This document shows, piece after piece, positions 24,191-32,633 of a DNA stretch of 44,919 nucleotides. This DNA comes from RGIG2000 sp045612665 (GTDB lineage: Bacteria > Bacillota > Clostridia > Oscillospirales > CAG-272). The translations under genes and the position numbers were made by a program. Where the stretch lies: positions 1 to 44,919 of the forward strand of contig JAZKZO010000017.1 of NCBI GenBank assembly GCA_045612665.1, read 5' to 3'. Below the pieces are notes generated by a model. That model ran no database searches and was not told the DNA's origin. It saw only the letters and a program-made list of their open reading frames with translations. Each line of letters starts with the position of its first letter. Positions within the stretch are counted from its first letter, which is position 1.

Positions 24191-25374
24191 TTATTTCCCC
24201 CTCTCTCACCGATATCGGCACTATTGTCGCCGTAATTATCGATTACAACGTCGGTTGAAAGAACCTCGTCCATTGCAATCTTTGTTGGAACAACGTCCCA
24301 TCTTGCCGCATCGTCGCGAACCTTTGACGGGTCGTGCTTTGGCTTGAAGATTTTGTTCCAAAGGTTTTTGAAGTTGTATTTTTCGCGGAAGCCCTTAAGA
24401 GCCGGTGCGTTTCTATATATTACAAGGAGAATAAGAACTAATGCGTAGATAAAGTCCTTTGTTGCGCCCGAGAACTTGTCTCCGAGCATTGTTTCAATAA
24501 CGGTAATAACAGCTGCCGAAACGAGCGAGCCGTTGATTGTCATACCGCCAAGAACAACCATTACAAGAATGTCAATTGATCTGTTATATGTGAAGTTAAT
24601 CGCATCAACAGGAGAGTTACAGAAGCTATCAAGAGCACCAGCAACGCCTGCAAATACAGCGGCAACTACAAACGCGATAAGCTTATACTTAGTTACATTT
24701 ACGCCTGTCGCCTTAGCTGCGATTTCGTTATCACGGATTGCAGTAATTGCGCGTCCGTGCTTACTTCTCATAAGGTTTTGAATAATCGCTATTGCAGCAA
24801 GAAGCGCGACAAGAGCGATTGTTATAATTACAAACGAGTCGTTGAGTGAGAATTTAGGAGTTGTAAGTCCCTTTACTCCACCAAAGCCTGTTTCCTTTGT
24901 GTTTTGGAAGATAACTCTTACAATTTCGCCAAACGCGAGTGTTACGATTGCAAGGTAGTCGCCCTTAAGACGAAGCGCAGGAAGTCCTACGATAAATCCG
25001 CAAGCGCCTGCAACAAGTCCTCCCAAGAGGATAGCCACGATTACCGACAAAACGGTTGGCTTATCAAGAGATGGGCAAATTGCAACGGCTATAATACCGC
25101 CAAAGTACGCGCCAACGCACATAAAGCCTGCGTGTCCGAGCGAAAGCTCACCAAGGAAGCCGACAACAACGCTAAGAGATACTGCCAAAAGCATATTTAT
25201 AGCGATGCTCTTAAGCATAGGAACATAGCGAAGGATTGTAAGCTTTGTTTTATAATCAACGCTCTCAAAGGTCAAGGTCATAATAAAGCAGAATAGCGCA
25301 AGTGCCGCGATAATGATATAGCTTATATATCTTGACCATTTTATTTTCTTAAGCTTTTGTACAAATCCACTCAT
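24187..25374 (-). CDS. livM: Branched-chain amino acid ABC transporter, permease LivM
   Basis: The 395-residue membrane protein has about ten helices. GELSLGHAGFMCVGAYFGG and GLPALRLKGDYLAIVTLAFG are LivM signature segments. A hydrophilic C-terminal tail of about 60 residues (KHDPSKVRDDAARWDVVPTK) extends beyond the usual end. It is end to end with livH at 25374. Confidence 0.94.
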   Translation of the reverse strand: MSGFVQKLKKIKWSRYISYIIIAALALFCFIMTLTFESVDYKTKLTILRYVPMLKSIAINMLLAVSLSVVVGFLGELSLGHAGFMCVGAYFGGIIAVAICPSLDKPTVLSVIVAILLGGLVAGACGFIVGLPALRLKGDYLAIVTLAFGEIVRVIFQNTKETGFGGVKGLTTPKFSLNDSFVIITIALVALLAAIAIIQNLMRSKHGRAITAIRDNEIAAKATGVNVTKYKLIAFVVAAVFAGVAGALDSFCNSPVDAINFTYNRSIDILVMVVLGGMTINGSLVSAAVITVIETMLGDKFSGATKDFIYALVLILLVIYRNAPALKGFREKYNFKNLWNKIFKPKHDPSKVRDDAARWDVVPTKIAMDEVLSTDVVIDNYGDNSADIGERGGNK

Positions 25375-26237
25375 TATACCTTCTCCCTTCTCTTCTTGCC
25401 AAGAATACCGGTAGGCTTAACAAGGAGAATTATTATAAGAAGTGAAAATTCTATCGCCTCGGTATATGCGCTAATTTGTGGAATTGCGAGCGAGAAGCTC
25501 TCAACAAGTCCGAGCAAAATACCGCCAAGCATAGCTCCCGGAATTGAGCCGATACCACCGATAACCGCAGCAGTAAACGCCTTGATGCCGGGGATTGCAC
25601 CCATTGTAGGAACTACCGAAGGTGTAGAAAGAAGATAGCAAAAGGCAGCGAGGGCTGCAAGAGCCGAGCCGATTGCAAAGGTAATCATAATGATAAAGTT
25701 TACGTTTATACCCATAAGACGTGCAGCGCCCTTATCCTCGGAAACCGCAACCATTGCGCGACCTGTCTTGGTTTTCTTTACAAACAAGGTAAGAGATACC
25801 ATGACAATAACCGTACAAATTATGGTTATAATCGTAGACCATTTTACATAAAACTTGCCTGCGGTGATTGCGCCAAGTGCCAAGTTAAGCATCTTTGGCT
25901 TACCCTCTGTAAGCATCAATGCAACGCTTTGCAAGAGGTAGCTGACACCGATGGCAGTTATAAGAACGGCAAGAGGCGATGAGCCACGAAGTGGCTTGTA
26001 TGCGAGCTTCTCAATCGTAATTCCGAGAATTACGCAGAAGATAATTGCCGCGATAACAGCCACAACTGGATTTATTGCCAAGAAAAGCACTATTGTATAG
26101 CCACCGACCATTATGACATCACCGTGTGCAAAGTTAAGCATCTTTGCAATACCGTAAACCATAGTATAGCCGAGAGCAATCATAGCGTAAACTCCGCCGA
26201 TACCCAAGCCGTTTACTAGACTAATTAAAAATTCCAT
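25374..26237 (-). CDS. livH: Branched-chain amino acid ABC transporter, permease LivH
   Basis: The 287-residue membrane protein starts MEFLISLVNGLGIGGVYAMI. GYTMVYGIAKMLNFAHGDVI is the family signature. The ATG at 26237 is preferred over a TTG at 26255 because GAGG stands at the right distance and the family begins here. It follows livJ after a long perfect hairpin (26255-26283). Confidence 0.94.
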   Translation of the reverse strand: MEFLISLVNGLGIGGVYAMIALGYTMVYGIAKMLNFAHGDVIMVGGYTIVLFLAINPVVAVIAAIIFCVILGITIEKLAYKPLRGSSPLAVLITAIGVSYLLQSVALMLTEGKPKMLNLALGAITAGKFYVKWSTIITIICTVIVMVSLTLFVKKTKTGRAMVAVSEDKGAARLMGINVNFIIMITFAIGSALAALAAFCYLLSTPSVVPTMGAIPGIKAFTAAVIGGIGSIPGAMLGGILLGLVESFSLAIPQISAYTEAIEFSLLIIILLVKPTGILGKKRREKV

Positions 26238-26254
26238 ATTCGTTTCCTCTAACA

Positions 26255-26283
26255 AATTTGCCGACGAAAAACGTCGGCAAATT
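26255..26283 (-). promoter_or_regulatory. Perfect 12-bp intercistronic hairpin between livJ and livH
   Basis: AATTTGCCGACG (26255-26266) pairs fully with CGTCGGCAAATT (26272-26283). No T run follows on the minus strand, so it is more likely a stabiliser or partial attenuator that raises binding protein over permease than a full terminator. Confidence 0.65.
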
Positions 26284-26300
26284 CTTTGATATTGTTCGCC

Positions 26301-27488
26301 TTAGTTAGCGTTTGCTTCCTTTACAACATAGGATACAGCCTTCTTGTTTACGTAGCCTGTGGACTCCCATGAAATGTCGGATTTTTCAGTAGCAGATGTT
26401 TCACCGGTGATACCGTGGAATGTGAAGTCGCCATTGAATACTTCAGTAAGAATTGCAGTGTATTCAGCAGGAGACAAATCTGAGGTTACCTTCTTATCGG
26501 TTGCCTTAAGAGCCTCATAGATTGCATATACGCAGTCGTATGCAGCAGCACCGAACTGGTTAAGAGGAGCTTCTGCACCAAACTTTGCCTTGTAAGCAGC
26601 GATATAGTCAGCAGCAGGACCCTCAGTTGCGTTTGAGTTGAAGTGTGAGAGGTATGAAACCTTTTGAGGAATTGTTGTGATATCAAATCCGTCGATAGCA
26701 TCGATACCGTCAAGACCGTCGCATCCGTAGTAGGTAGCATCAGCCTTAATAATGCCAACACCCTGAGACATAAAGAGTGAAGCAGGTGTGTAGTAGATAG
26801 GCATAAAGATTACGTCGCAAGCCTTAAGAGCGTTAACCTGTGTTGAGAAGTCAGCTGATGTAGACTCAGTAAATGAAGCCTCAACCAAGCCAGCCTTCAA
26901 GTCAGCGCTAAGAGTAGCCTTAAACTTGTCGTAGATGCCCTTTGAATAGTCGTCGTCGCTCTTGTAGAATACACCGATCTTCTTGCCTTGGTATACTTCG
27001 TTGAAGATTTCAGCAGAAGCAGCACCTTGGTTAGAGTCAGCGAAGCACATCTGATAACCCATTGAGTCAACAGGAATATCGTCGCCTGATGCAGATGGTG
27101 TGAGGTAGAAGAGGTTCTGATCCTTAGCGAGAGTCTTGAATGCAAGACCAGGCTTTGTTGTTACGGTACCGAGAGAGATTTGCATTCCGTCAGCGAGAAG
27201 CTGTGTGAAGTTTGTCTCAATCTTTGTTGCGTCGTGAACGTCGTCTCTGAAAATCAATTCAAACTTGATTCCGTTGAGGCCGTTGTCGTCCATTGCGTTA
27301 ATTTCGTCTACTGCCATTTGAGCAGAGTTCTTTACTGCAATACCGTACATTGCAGCTCCACCTGAGAGTGGTCCGGAAAAACCAATCTTGATTGTTCCGC
27401 CGTCTTCGCCGTTGCATGAGGTGAAGCAAAATACGCTAACACCAGCAAGCATTACAAGGCAAAGAACCAAAGAAATAATCTTTTTCAT
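26301..27488 (-). CDS. livJ: Branched-chain amino acid ABC transporter, binding lipoprotein
   Basis: The 395-residue protein has a lipoprotein signal, MKKIISLVLCLVMLAGVSVF followed by CFTSC, with Cys25 as lipid site. The mature part opens IKIGFSGPLSGGAAMYGIAV, the standard start of periplasmic-binding fold type 1 amino acid receptors. It is the first gene of the operon, with its own promoter and operator-like palindrome (27547-27583). Ligand choice among branched-chain amino acids or related compounds is not decided by sequence. Confidence 0.94.
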   Translation of the reverse strand: MKKIISLVLCLVMLAGVSVFCFTSCNGEDGGTIKIGFSGPLSGGAAMYGIAVKNSAQMAVDEINAMDDNGLNGIKFELIFRDDVHDATKIETNFTQLLADGMQISLGTVTTKPGLAFKTLAKDQNLFYLTPSASGDDIPVDSMGYQMCFADSNQGAASAEIFNEVYQGKKIGVFYKSDDDYSKGIYDKFKATLSADLKAGLVEASFTESTSADFSTQVNALKACDVIFMPIYYTPASLFMSQGVGIIKADATYYGCDGLDGIDAIDGFDITTIPQKVSYLSHFNSNATEGPAADYIAAYKAKFGAEAPLNQFGAAAYDCVYAIYEALKATDKKVTSDLSPAEYTAILTEVFNGDFTFHGITGETSATEKSDISWESTGYVNKKAVSYVVKEANAN

Positions 27489-27546
27489 TTTCTTTTCTCC
27501 TTAAAATGAACTGTTTTTTAAATGCCGTTTAACATTTAATGAATGT

Positions 27547-27583
27547 AGTATATCACACTATTCTCTTATATGTCAAGACATAT
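27547..27583 (-). promoter_or_regulatory. Promoter of the liv operon with overlapping palindrome
   Basis: Minus strand: -35 TTGACA (27571-27576), 18-base spacer, -10 TATACT (27547-27552). The -35 is inside the inverted repeat ATATGTC-TT-GACATAT (27568-27583), a possible operator for a repressor. Confidence 0.65.
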
Positions 27584-27615
27584 CTTAAAATTTTTTTATT
27601 TTTATTTATTTATAT

Positions 27616-27646
27616 AAAAGAAAATCACCGAACGGTGTCGGTGATT
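27616..27646 (-). terminator. Terminator of the SLOG gene
   Basis: Stem AATCACCGA (27623-27631) and TCGGTGATT (27638-27646) followed by a T-rich run on the minus strand. It overlaps the stop codon of the gene. Confidence 0.75.
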
Positions 27647-28136
27647 ATAGCTCGGAGATGGCTCTTGTGCCTTCCTTGGCGAGATTGAAGAGCTTTCTTT
27701 CCATTTTTTTGGCATATCTTAGCGTTTGTGCCGTGCCCGATACTCTTTTTCCGTTGAAATAGGAAATTCCGTAATAGCAGGTATCGACCATTTTATAGTT
27801 TCTTTTCTTCATTACGGTGCTATCGTAGTAAACCTGTGGGCAATCTATGTAATCGGCACGGTCAATTAGTGCCTGACGGCGCGCCTTATCGGTTGCGTTC
27901 CATCTTTCGTCTTGATTTATGCAGGGTAGAAAAAGCCAAAGCTTAACCTCGCTATGCTCCTCTTTAAGCTTTAAAACAAGCTCACCCATTTCAATATCGA
28001 AGCCGACTGCCCCACCGCAAACGAAGGTGTCAACTCCCATCTTTTCATTAAGGACCTTTATTGCGTTGTACGCCCTTTCTCTTGAAAAGTCAGCGCCAAG
28101 CCCCCTATGCCCTGTAAAAAAGCATTTCTTTTTCAT
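27645..28136 (-). CDS. SLOG-family (DUF1273-like) protein
   Basis: The 163-residue protein begins KKKCFFTGHRGLG and has VDTFVCGGAVGFDIEMGELV, KLWLFLPCINQDERW and ADYIDCPQVYYD. These are features of the SLOG Rossmann-like superfamily, which binds nucleotide ligands. Stand-alone members are widespread in Firmicutes with unknown role; some SLOG proteins act in nucleotide-based signalling. It is a single gene, divergent from spoIIE. Confidence 0.88.
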   Translation of the reverse strand: MKKKCFFTGHRGLGADFSRERAYNAIKVLNEKMGVDTFVCGGAVGFDIEMGELVLKLKEEHSEVKLWLFLPCINQDERWNATDKARRQALIDRADYIDCPQVYYDSTVMKKRNYKMVDTCYYGISYFNGKRVSGTAQTLRYAKKMERKLFNLAKEGTRAISEL

Positions 28137-28212
28137 TTCATCACTTCCTTATCTTGATTTTATCACAATCGCTCCGAAAATACAACAAATCGCACGATTT
28201 TTTATGATATTT

Positions 28213-28319
28213 TTTGACAACGCGCCACCCTGTGTGCGATTTTCGACAATTTCCCGTCCTTTAAATGTGATTTGCGACACCGCACTATGACAAAAATATA
28301 GAACGATTTGCGTTAAAAT
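28213..28319 (+). promoter_or_regulatory. Putative Spo0A-controlled promoter of spoIIE
   Basis: A -10 TAAAAT (28314-28319) has a -35-like ATGACA (28287-28292) 21 bases upstream, the long spacing known for Spo0A-activated sigma-A promoters such as spoIIE and spoIIG of B. subtilis. Upstream is an exact 0A box TTCGACA (28242-28248) with near matches TTTGACA (28213-28219) and TGCGACA (28273-28279). A single 7-mer match is expected several times per window by chance; the context adds weight. Confidence 0.55.
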
Positions 28320-28360
28320 AGAGGTGCAAATCATAAATTTATGCAAAAAAGGAGATTTTT

Positions 28361-30802
28361 ATGAACAAACCGATTACTAAAAAGCTTAAAAGGCTAAGGA
28401 GCTTGCGCCTTGACGACGAGCCAAAGGAGCTTCTTCTTGAAATTTTCACAATGCTTATCGCGCTTGCGATAACGCCCGTCAAGTTTCTTTTTGATATTTA
28501 TCCCTTTGGGATAGCCTTTTGCGCCTCTACCAAAAAGCGCACACCGTTTGCTCTTGCGGGAAGCGCCCTATCCTTTGTTTTATTTGTGGACAAGCCGATA
28601 CCTTATGTTATCGCCCTGCTTGCCCTTGTCGGAATGAGGCTTGCGGGTAGCGTTTGGCTTCACGACAACGGAGAGCGCGAGCTTTCGCTCGGTAAGGCAT
28701 CGCGACCGTCCTTTGTTTCCTTGATTTTTAAGGAAAGACCGTCCGTGCGAGTTGCCCTGTGTGCGCTTTGCTCGCTCGGGCTTGGCGTTTATCGCGTTAT
28801 TGCAAGCAAATATTCCTATTACGAGATTTTCGTCTTGATTTTCCTTTGCGTTTTTTCAAGCGTTTTATGCTATGCCCTTTGCTCGTTTGACAGCGACAAG
28901 AGCGAAAGGCTTCTCGGAATTTGCGCGCTTTTGTTCATTTTCGTTTATGCGATAAGAGGGCGCGAGGTGTTTGGACTTGATATTTCAATGGTAATTTCCT
29001 ACGCATCGATTCTCTACGCCTCAAAATACATATCGGGGGCGAAAAGCTGTGCCCTCGGTGCGCTTCTCGGCATATGCCACGGCGTTTTGTTCGCCCCTGT
29101 GTTCGCAATTTGCGCTATCACTAGCTCGTTTTTGTGGGGATTTTCGTACTATCTTGCGATAATAAGCGCACTTGTTATGAGTGTCGGCTACGGTGTTTTC
29201 GCATCGGGCTATCAGGCACTTGTTTACCTTTTGCCCGAGCTACTTCTCGCCTCGCTTGCGATGTATCCGATAACGCGCTTTGAAATTTTGCCACGCGCAG
29301 ACAGGCTACTCGGCATTAACGCTTCTAGTCCAAGACAGGTAATCACCTCGGACAAATCGCGAGAAGCAATAGACGAGGTATCAAGAGCGCTCTCCGAAAT
29401 ATCGAGGCTTCTTTTAGAGCTATCTCAAAAGGGAAAATCGCCCGACAGGGAGTTTTATAAGAGTGCGAGCCTCGAAATTTGCGAAAGCCATTGCTTTTCG
29501 TGTCCGAAGCGCACAATTTGTTGGGAAAAGGAAATCATAACTACCAAGGACAATATAGCAAGAATGGGCGAGGGTGTGTTTGTAAACGGCGCACCGAGCA
29601 TAGATGCGCTTGACGAAAGGTTTTTGCACAGGTGCCCGAATCTAGAGGTGATTTTCGAGGAATTAAAATCGTTTAAGGAGTCGTGCGAAAAGCGGTTTTC
29701 CTCAACGGACAAGCTTGAAATAAGCGCACAGGACTACTCTCTTATGTCGAGGCTAATTGACGAAATTTTCGCTTCGCTTGACAAGGATTTGCGCCCAAAT
29801 CCACTCGTTTACGACAAGGTTATAAGAGTGTGCGACAGGCTCGGCTTAAGGTACGGCTTTTGCATAGCGACAGGCACGGAAAGCATCAAAATCACGCTTG
29901 GCGAGGTGTTAAGCGAGGGCTCGAAATGCTCTCTTGACGAGCTAAAATCCTCTCTTGAGGACGCACTAGAGCTTCCACTTGATATAGCTCTTTGCGAGGA
30001 CGGAGAGGAAAGCAAAATCGTAATAAAAAGGGCAAAATCGCTTGCCGTCGAGAGCAAAAGCGCATTTTCCGCGCAAAGCGACGAGGGGCAAAATGGCGAC
30101 ACAGTGTGCGAGATTTTAAGTCTTGACGACAAATATTACTCACTTTTATGCGACGGAATGGGAACGGGCGCAGATGCACACGCAACCTCGCAAATGTGCG
30201 TTGATTTTATGAAAAAGCTCTTGCCTGTTTGCAAAAGCAAGGAGCTTTCTATGTGTATGCTGAACAATTTTGTGCGTGCAAAGGCACTCGAATCCTCGTC
30301 AAGCGTTGATTTGCTCGAAATCGACCTTTTAAACGGAAGCGCGTGTCTTGTGAAAAGCGGTGCTGCGCCCTCGTTTATCAAAAGAGGAACGAACGTTTTC
30401 AGACTTCACTCTCGCACAGCGCCTATCGGCATTATGAAGGAGCTTGACGGTGAAAAGCTCGACTTTTCCTTGCGCGAGGGCGATATTGTGGTTATGATAA
30501 GCGACGGTATTGCAAGCGACGAGCGCAACAGCAAGTTTTTGGTTGACTTTCTTTCGAGCGTTGAAATCGTCGAAAATGACGAAATTATCGACACTCCCCC
30601 CTCAAACGAGATAAAAAAAGAGGTCCTTTCACCTGTGAATTCAAGCAATATAACAAAATCCGACGCGCCCCTTGAAATCTCCACTCCGAAAAGACTCGCT
30701 CTTGACGCCTTGCCCGACGTGATAATAGCTCTTGCAAAGCAACGAGGCGCACCTCGCGACGATATGAGCGTGAGCGTGATTAAAATAATGAATGCGGAAT
30801 GA
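28361..30802 (+). CDS. spoIIE: Stage II sporulation protein E, PP2C phosphatase
   Basis: SpoIIE dephosphorylates the anti-anti-sigma factor SpoIIAA and so activates sigma-F in the forespore. The 813-residue protein has an N-terminal multi-helix membrane region (about 30-320). A middle domain has a Cys cluster (CESHCFSCPKRTICW, about 378). The C-terminal PP2C domain (about 570-810) has DGMGTGADA and the later metal-binding DGIASDERN plus RGAPRDDMSV. The length matches the family. An AAGGAG ribosome site precedes the ATG. It is strong evidence that the organism can sporulate. Confidence 0.94.
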   Translation: MNKPITKKLKRLRSLRLDDEPKELLLEIFTMLIALAITPVKFLFDIYPFGIAFCASTKKRTPFALAGSALSFVLFVDKPIPYVIALLALVGMRLAGSVWLHDNGERELSLGKASRPSFVSLIFKERPSVRVALCALCSLGLGVYRVIASKYSYYEIFVLIFLCVFSSVLCYALCSFDSDKSERLLGICALLFIFVYAIRGREVFGLDISMVISYASILYASKYISGAKSCALGALLGICHGVLFAPVFAICAITSSFLWGFSYYLAIISALVMSVGYGVFASGYQALVYLLPELLLASLAMYPITRFEILPRADRLLGINASSPRQVITSDKSREAIDEVSRALSEISRLLLELSQKGKSPDREFYKSASLEICESHCFSCPKRTICWEKEIITTKDNIARMGEGVFVNGAPSIDALDERFLHRCPNLEVIFEELKSFKESCEKRFSSTDKLEISAQDYSLMSRLIDEIFASLDKDLRPNPLVYDKVIRVCDRLGLRYGFCIATGTESIKITLGEVLSEGSKCSLDELKSSLEDALELPLDIALCEDGEESKIVIKRAKSLAVESKSAFSAQSDEGQNGDTVCEILSLDDKYYSLLCDGMGTGADAHATSQMCVDFMKKLLPVCKSKELSMCMLNNFVRAKALESSSSVDLLEIDLLNGSACLVKSGAAPSFIKRGTNVFRLHSRTAPIGIMKELDGEKLDFSLREGDIVVMISDGIASDERNSKFLVDFLSSVEIVENDEIIDTPPSNEIKKEVLSPVNSSNITKSDAPLEISTPKRLALDALPDVIIALAKQRGAPRDDMSVSVIKIMNAE

Positions 30803-30904
30803 GGAATGAGGAGTGCGGAATGAGAATTGCTTCGTGAGAGTGTTGGGTCTTTGCTAATCAAACGCGGGATTTGCCTCAGGCGCGTGCCTGCGGAATGCGA
30901 AAGG
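30783..30904 (+). repeat. Short tandem repeat and family C element, copy C1
   Basis: The spoIIE end runs into GGAATGAGGAATGAGG units. The family C segment has TTGCTTCGTG, then CTAATCAAACGCGGGATTTG, then the hairpin CAGGC-GCGT-GCCTG (30877-30890) and CGGAATGCG. Copy C2 (44425-44505) has CGGAC-CAGC-GTCCG at the hairpin, a fully compensated stem. Confidence 0.75.
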
Positions 30905-30990
30905 GACGAAATCCACCAAGGTGGATGAAATCCCGTTGGGATGAAATCCAAGCAAAGCTTGGATGAAATCGCTTCGCGAGGAATAATAAT
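30905..30990 (-). repeat. Family D mini-hairpin array, copy D2
   Basis: On the minus strand the order is TCGCGAAGCGA, ATCCAAG-CTTTG-CTTGGAT, ATCCC-AAC-GGGAT and ATCCAC-CTTG-GTGGAT, each separated by TTCAT. The stems equal D1 (10092-10164) in reversed orientation; loops differ. Confidence 0.8.
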
Positions 30991-31029
30991 AAGGCTCCAT
31001 CTAGAAAAGGGGCTTACCTGTCAATAGGA

Positions 31030-31066
31030 AAAAGACGAAGAATTATGAAAATTCCTCGTCCTTTTT
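31030..31066. terminator. Terminator between spoIIE and pncB
   Basis: Stem GACGAAGAATT (31034-31044) and AATTCCTCGTC (31050-31060), flanked by A and T runs on both sides, so usable in both directions. Confidence 0.8.
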
Positions 31067-31067
31067 C

Positions 31068-32513
31068 TTATTTTCTTTTCAATTTCAAAAGCTCGTGCTT
31101 CTCGTCCCACAATTTTTGTGAGAGGTCAACATAGTAGTTATGAGGATTTTCAAGGCGAAGCACCTCGTCCCACATGGAATTGAGCTCTTTTTGGCATTTT
31201 TCACGGATTTTATCGACACATGGTGAGGTATAAACGCATTTTCCGCCCTCGAAAATCTTAACTCGAAGGTCGCGCAAAATGTAATTTTCCATTGTCTTGC
31301 GCTTCCAAACATACTCGCTATCAAAAAGCTCATACGGCTTGCTCTCGTCGATTTTTTCATCGAAAACCGTGATAAGGTCCGCCTCTGCCTTGCCCGTTTC
31401 CCTCGAATAGAAGCGATACAGGCTCTTAAAGTCGGGATTTGTTATCTTGCCCGCATTTTCGCTTATCTTAATCTTCGGAATAAGCTTACCGTTCTTTTCA
31501 ACGGCACAAAGCTTATAAACTCCACCGAAAACGCTCTCGCTCTTTGCCGTTACAAGTCTTTCGCCAACGCCAAACGCGTCAACGCACGCACCCTGCAAGA
31601 GAATATCTCTTATAATGTACTCGTCAAGCGAGTTGGAAATTACGATTTTACACTCGGTAAGCCCTGCATTGTCAAGCAATTTTCTTGCCTTTTTGGAAAG
31701 GTAGGTAATATCGCCCGAGTCAATTCGAATCGCACAGTGCTTTAATTGCTCCTCGCTCAAATTGCTCTTAAACGCCTTAATCGCGTTAGGCACGCCACTC
31801 TTTAAAACATCATAGGTGTCAACTAACAGCGTTGGATTGTCGGGATAAAGCTTAACATAGCTCTCAAACGCCTCGTATTCGCTATCAAACATTTGAATCC
31901 AAGAATGTGCCATCGTTCCGCCTGCAGGAGTACCGAACATTTTGTCGGCAATCGTGCAAGAGGTTGAAGCGCAACCACCGATATACGATGCGCGTGCGCC
32001 ATAAATTGAAGCATCAGCTCCGTGTGCGCGTCTTGCACCGAACTCTGACACCGGTCTGCCCTGTGCCGAGCGAGCAATTCTTGATGCCTTTGTCGCAATC
32101 AGGCATTGATGGTTGATTGTAAGAAGCACAAAGGTTTCGATAAATTGCGCCTCGATTGCCGGTGCGCGTACGGTCATTATCGGCTCGTGTGGGAAGATAA
32201 CCGTTCCCTCCTCAACGCTCCAAATATCGCCTGTGAACTTGAAATTCTTAAGATACGAAAGAAATTCCTCGTCAAAAATCCCCTTTGAGCGAAGATATTC
32301 GATATCGGAGTCGTCGAATTTTATTGAGTTGATATATTCAATTACCTGCTCAAGCCCTGCAAAGATGGCATATCCGCCACCGTCGGGCACGCGACGGAAG
32401 AACACATCAAAGTATGCAATTTGATCCCTTACCTCGCTATGAAAATAGCCACGCGCCATAGTTAATTCGTAAAAATCACAAAGGAGAGTAAGCTCTCTTT
32501 TTCCTATATTCAT
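31068..32513 (-). CDS. pncB: Nicotinate phosphoribosyltransferase
   Basis: It makes nicotinate mononucleotide from nicotinate and PRPP in NAD salvage. The 481-residue protein starts MNIGKRELTLLCDFYELTMA. Family motifs: AYFDVFFRRVPDGGGYAIFAGL, EFGARRAHG, GTMAHSWIQMF (His region) and the phosphate-binding IRIDSGDI. The ATG at 32513 follows GAGG by nine bases and is preferred over a GTG at 32528. It is divergent from nadE, the last step of the same pathway. Confidence 0.95.
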   Translation of the reverse strand: MNIGKRELTLLCDFYELTMARGYFHSEVRDQIAYFDVFFRRVPDGGGYAIFAGLEQVIEYINSIKFDDSDIEYLRSKGIFDEEFLSYLKNFKFTGDIWSVEEGTVIFPHEPIMTVRAPAIEAQFIETFVLLTINHQCLIATKASRIARSAQGRPVSEFGARRAHGADASIYGARASYIGGCASTSCTIADKMFGTPAGGTMAHSWIQMFDSEYEAFESYVKLYPDNPTLLVDTYDVLKSGVPNAIKAFKSNLSEEQLKHCAIRIDSGDITYLSKKARKLLDNAGLTECKIVISNSLDEYIIRDILLQGACVDAFGVGERLVTAKSESVFGGVYKLCAVEKNGKLIPKIKISENAGKITNPDFKSLYRFYSRETGKAEADLITVFDEKIDESKPYELFDSEYVWKRKTMENYILRDLRVKIFEGGKCVYTSPCVDKIREKCQKELNSMWDEVLRLENPHNYYVDLSQKLWDEKHELLKLKRK

Positions 32514-32543
32514 ATCAAATTTCCTCACAATTTCAAAAATCTC

Positions 32544-32572
32544 TTGAATTTTTGCAATAATATATGTATAAT
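32544..32572 (+). promoter_or_regulatory. Promoter of nadE
   Basis: -35 TTGAAT (32544-32549), 17-base spacer, -10 TATAAT (32567-32572). Confidence 0.6.
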
Positions 32573-32633
32573 CTAAATATATAATATCTTAAAATTGTCG
32601 AAAAGTCAAGGCTTTATGCCGGAAAGGGGACAT

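Noticed and set aside
32596..32602. Exact 0A box (TGTCGAA) before nadE
   Set aside because: A 7-mer is expected about five times in this window on both strands, and nadE has no known sporulation link. Left as chance.
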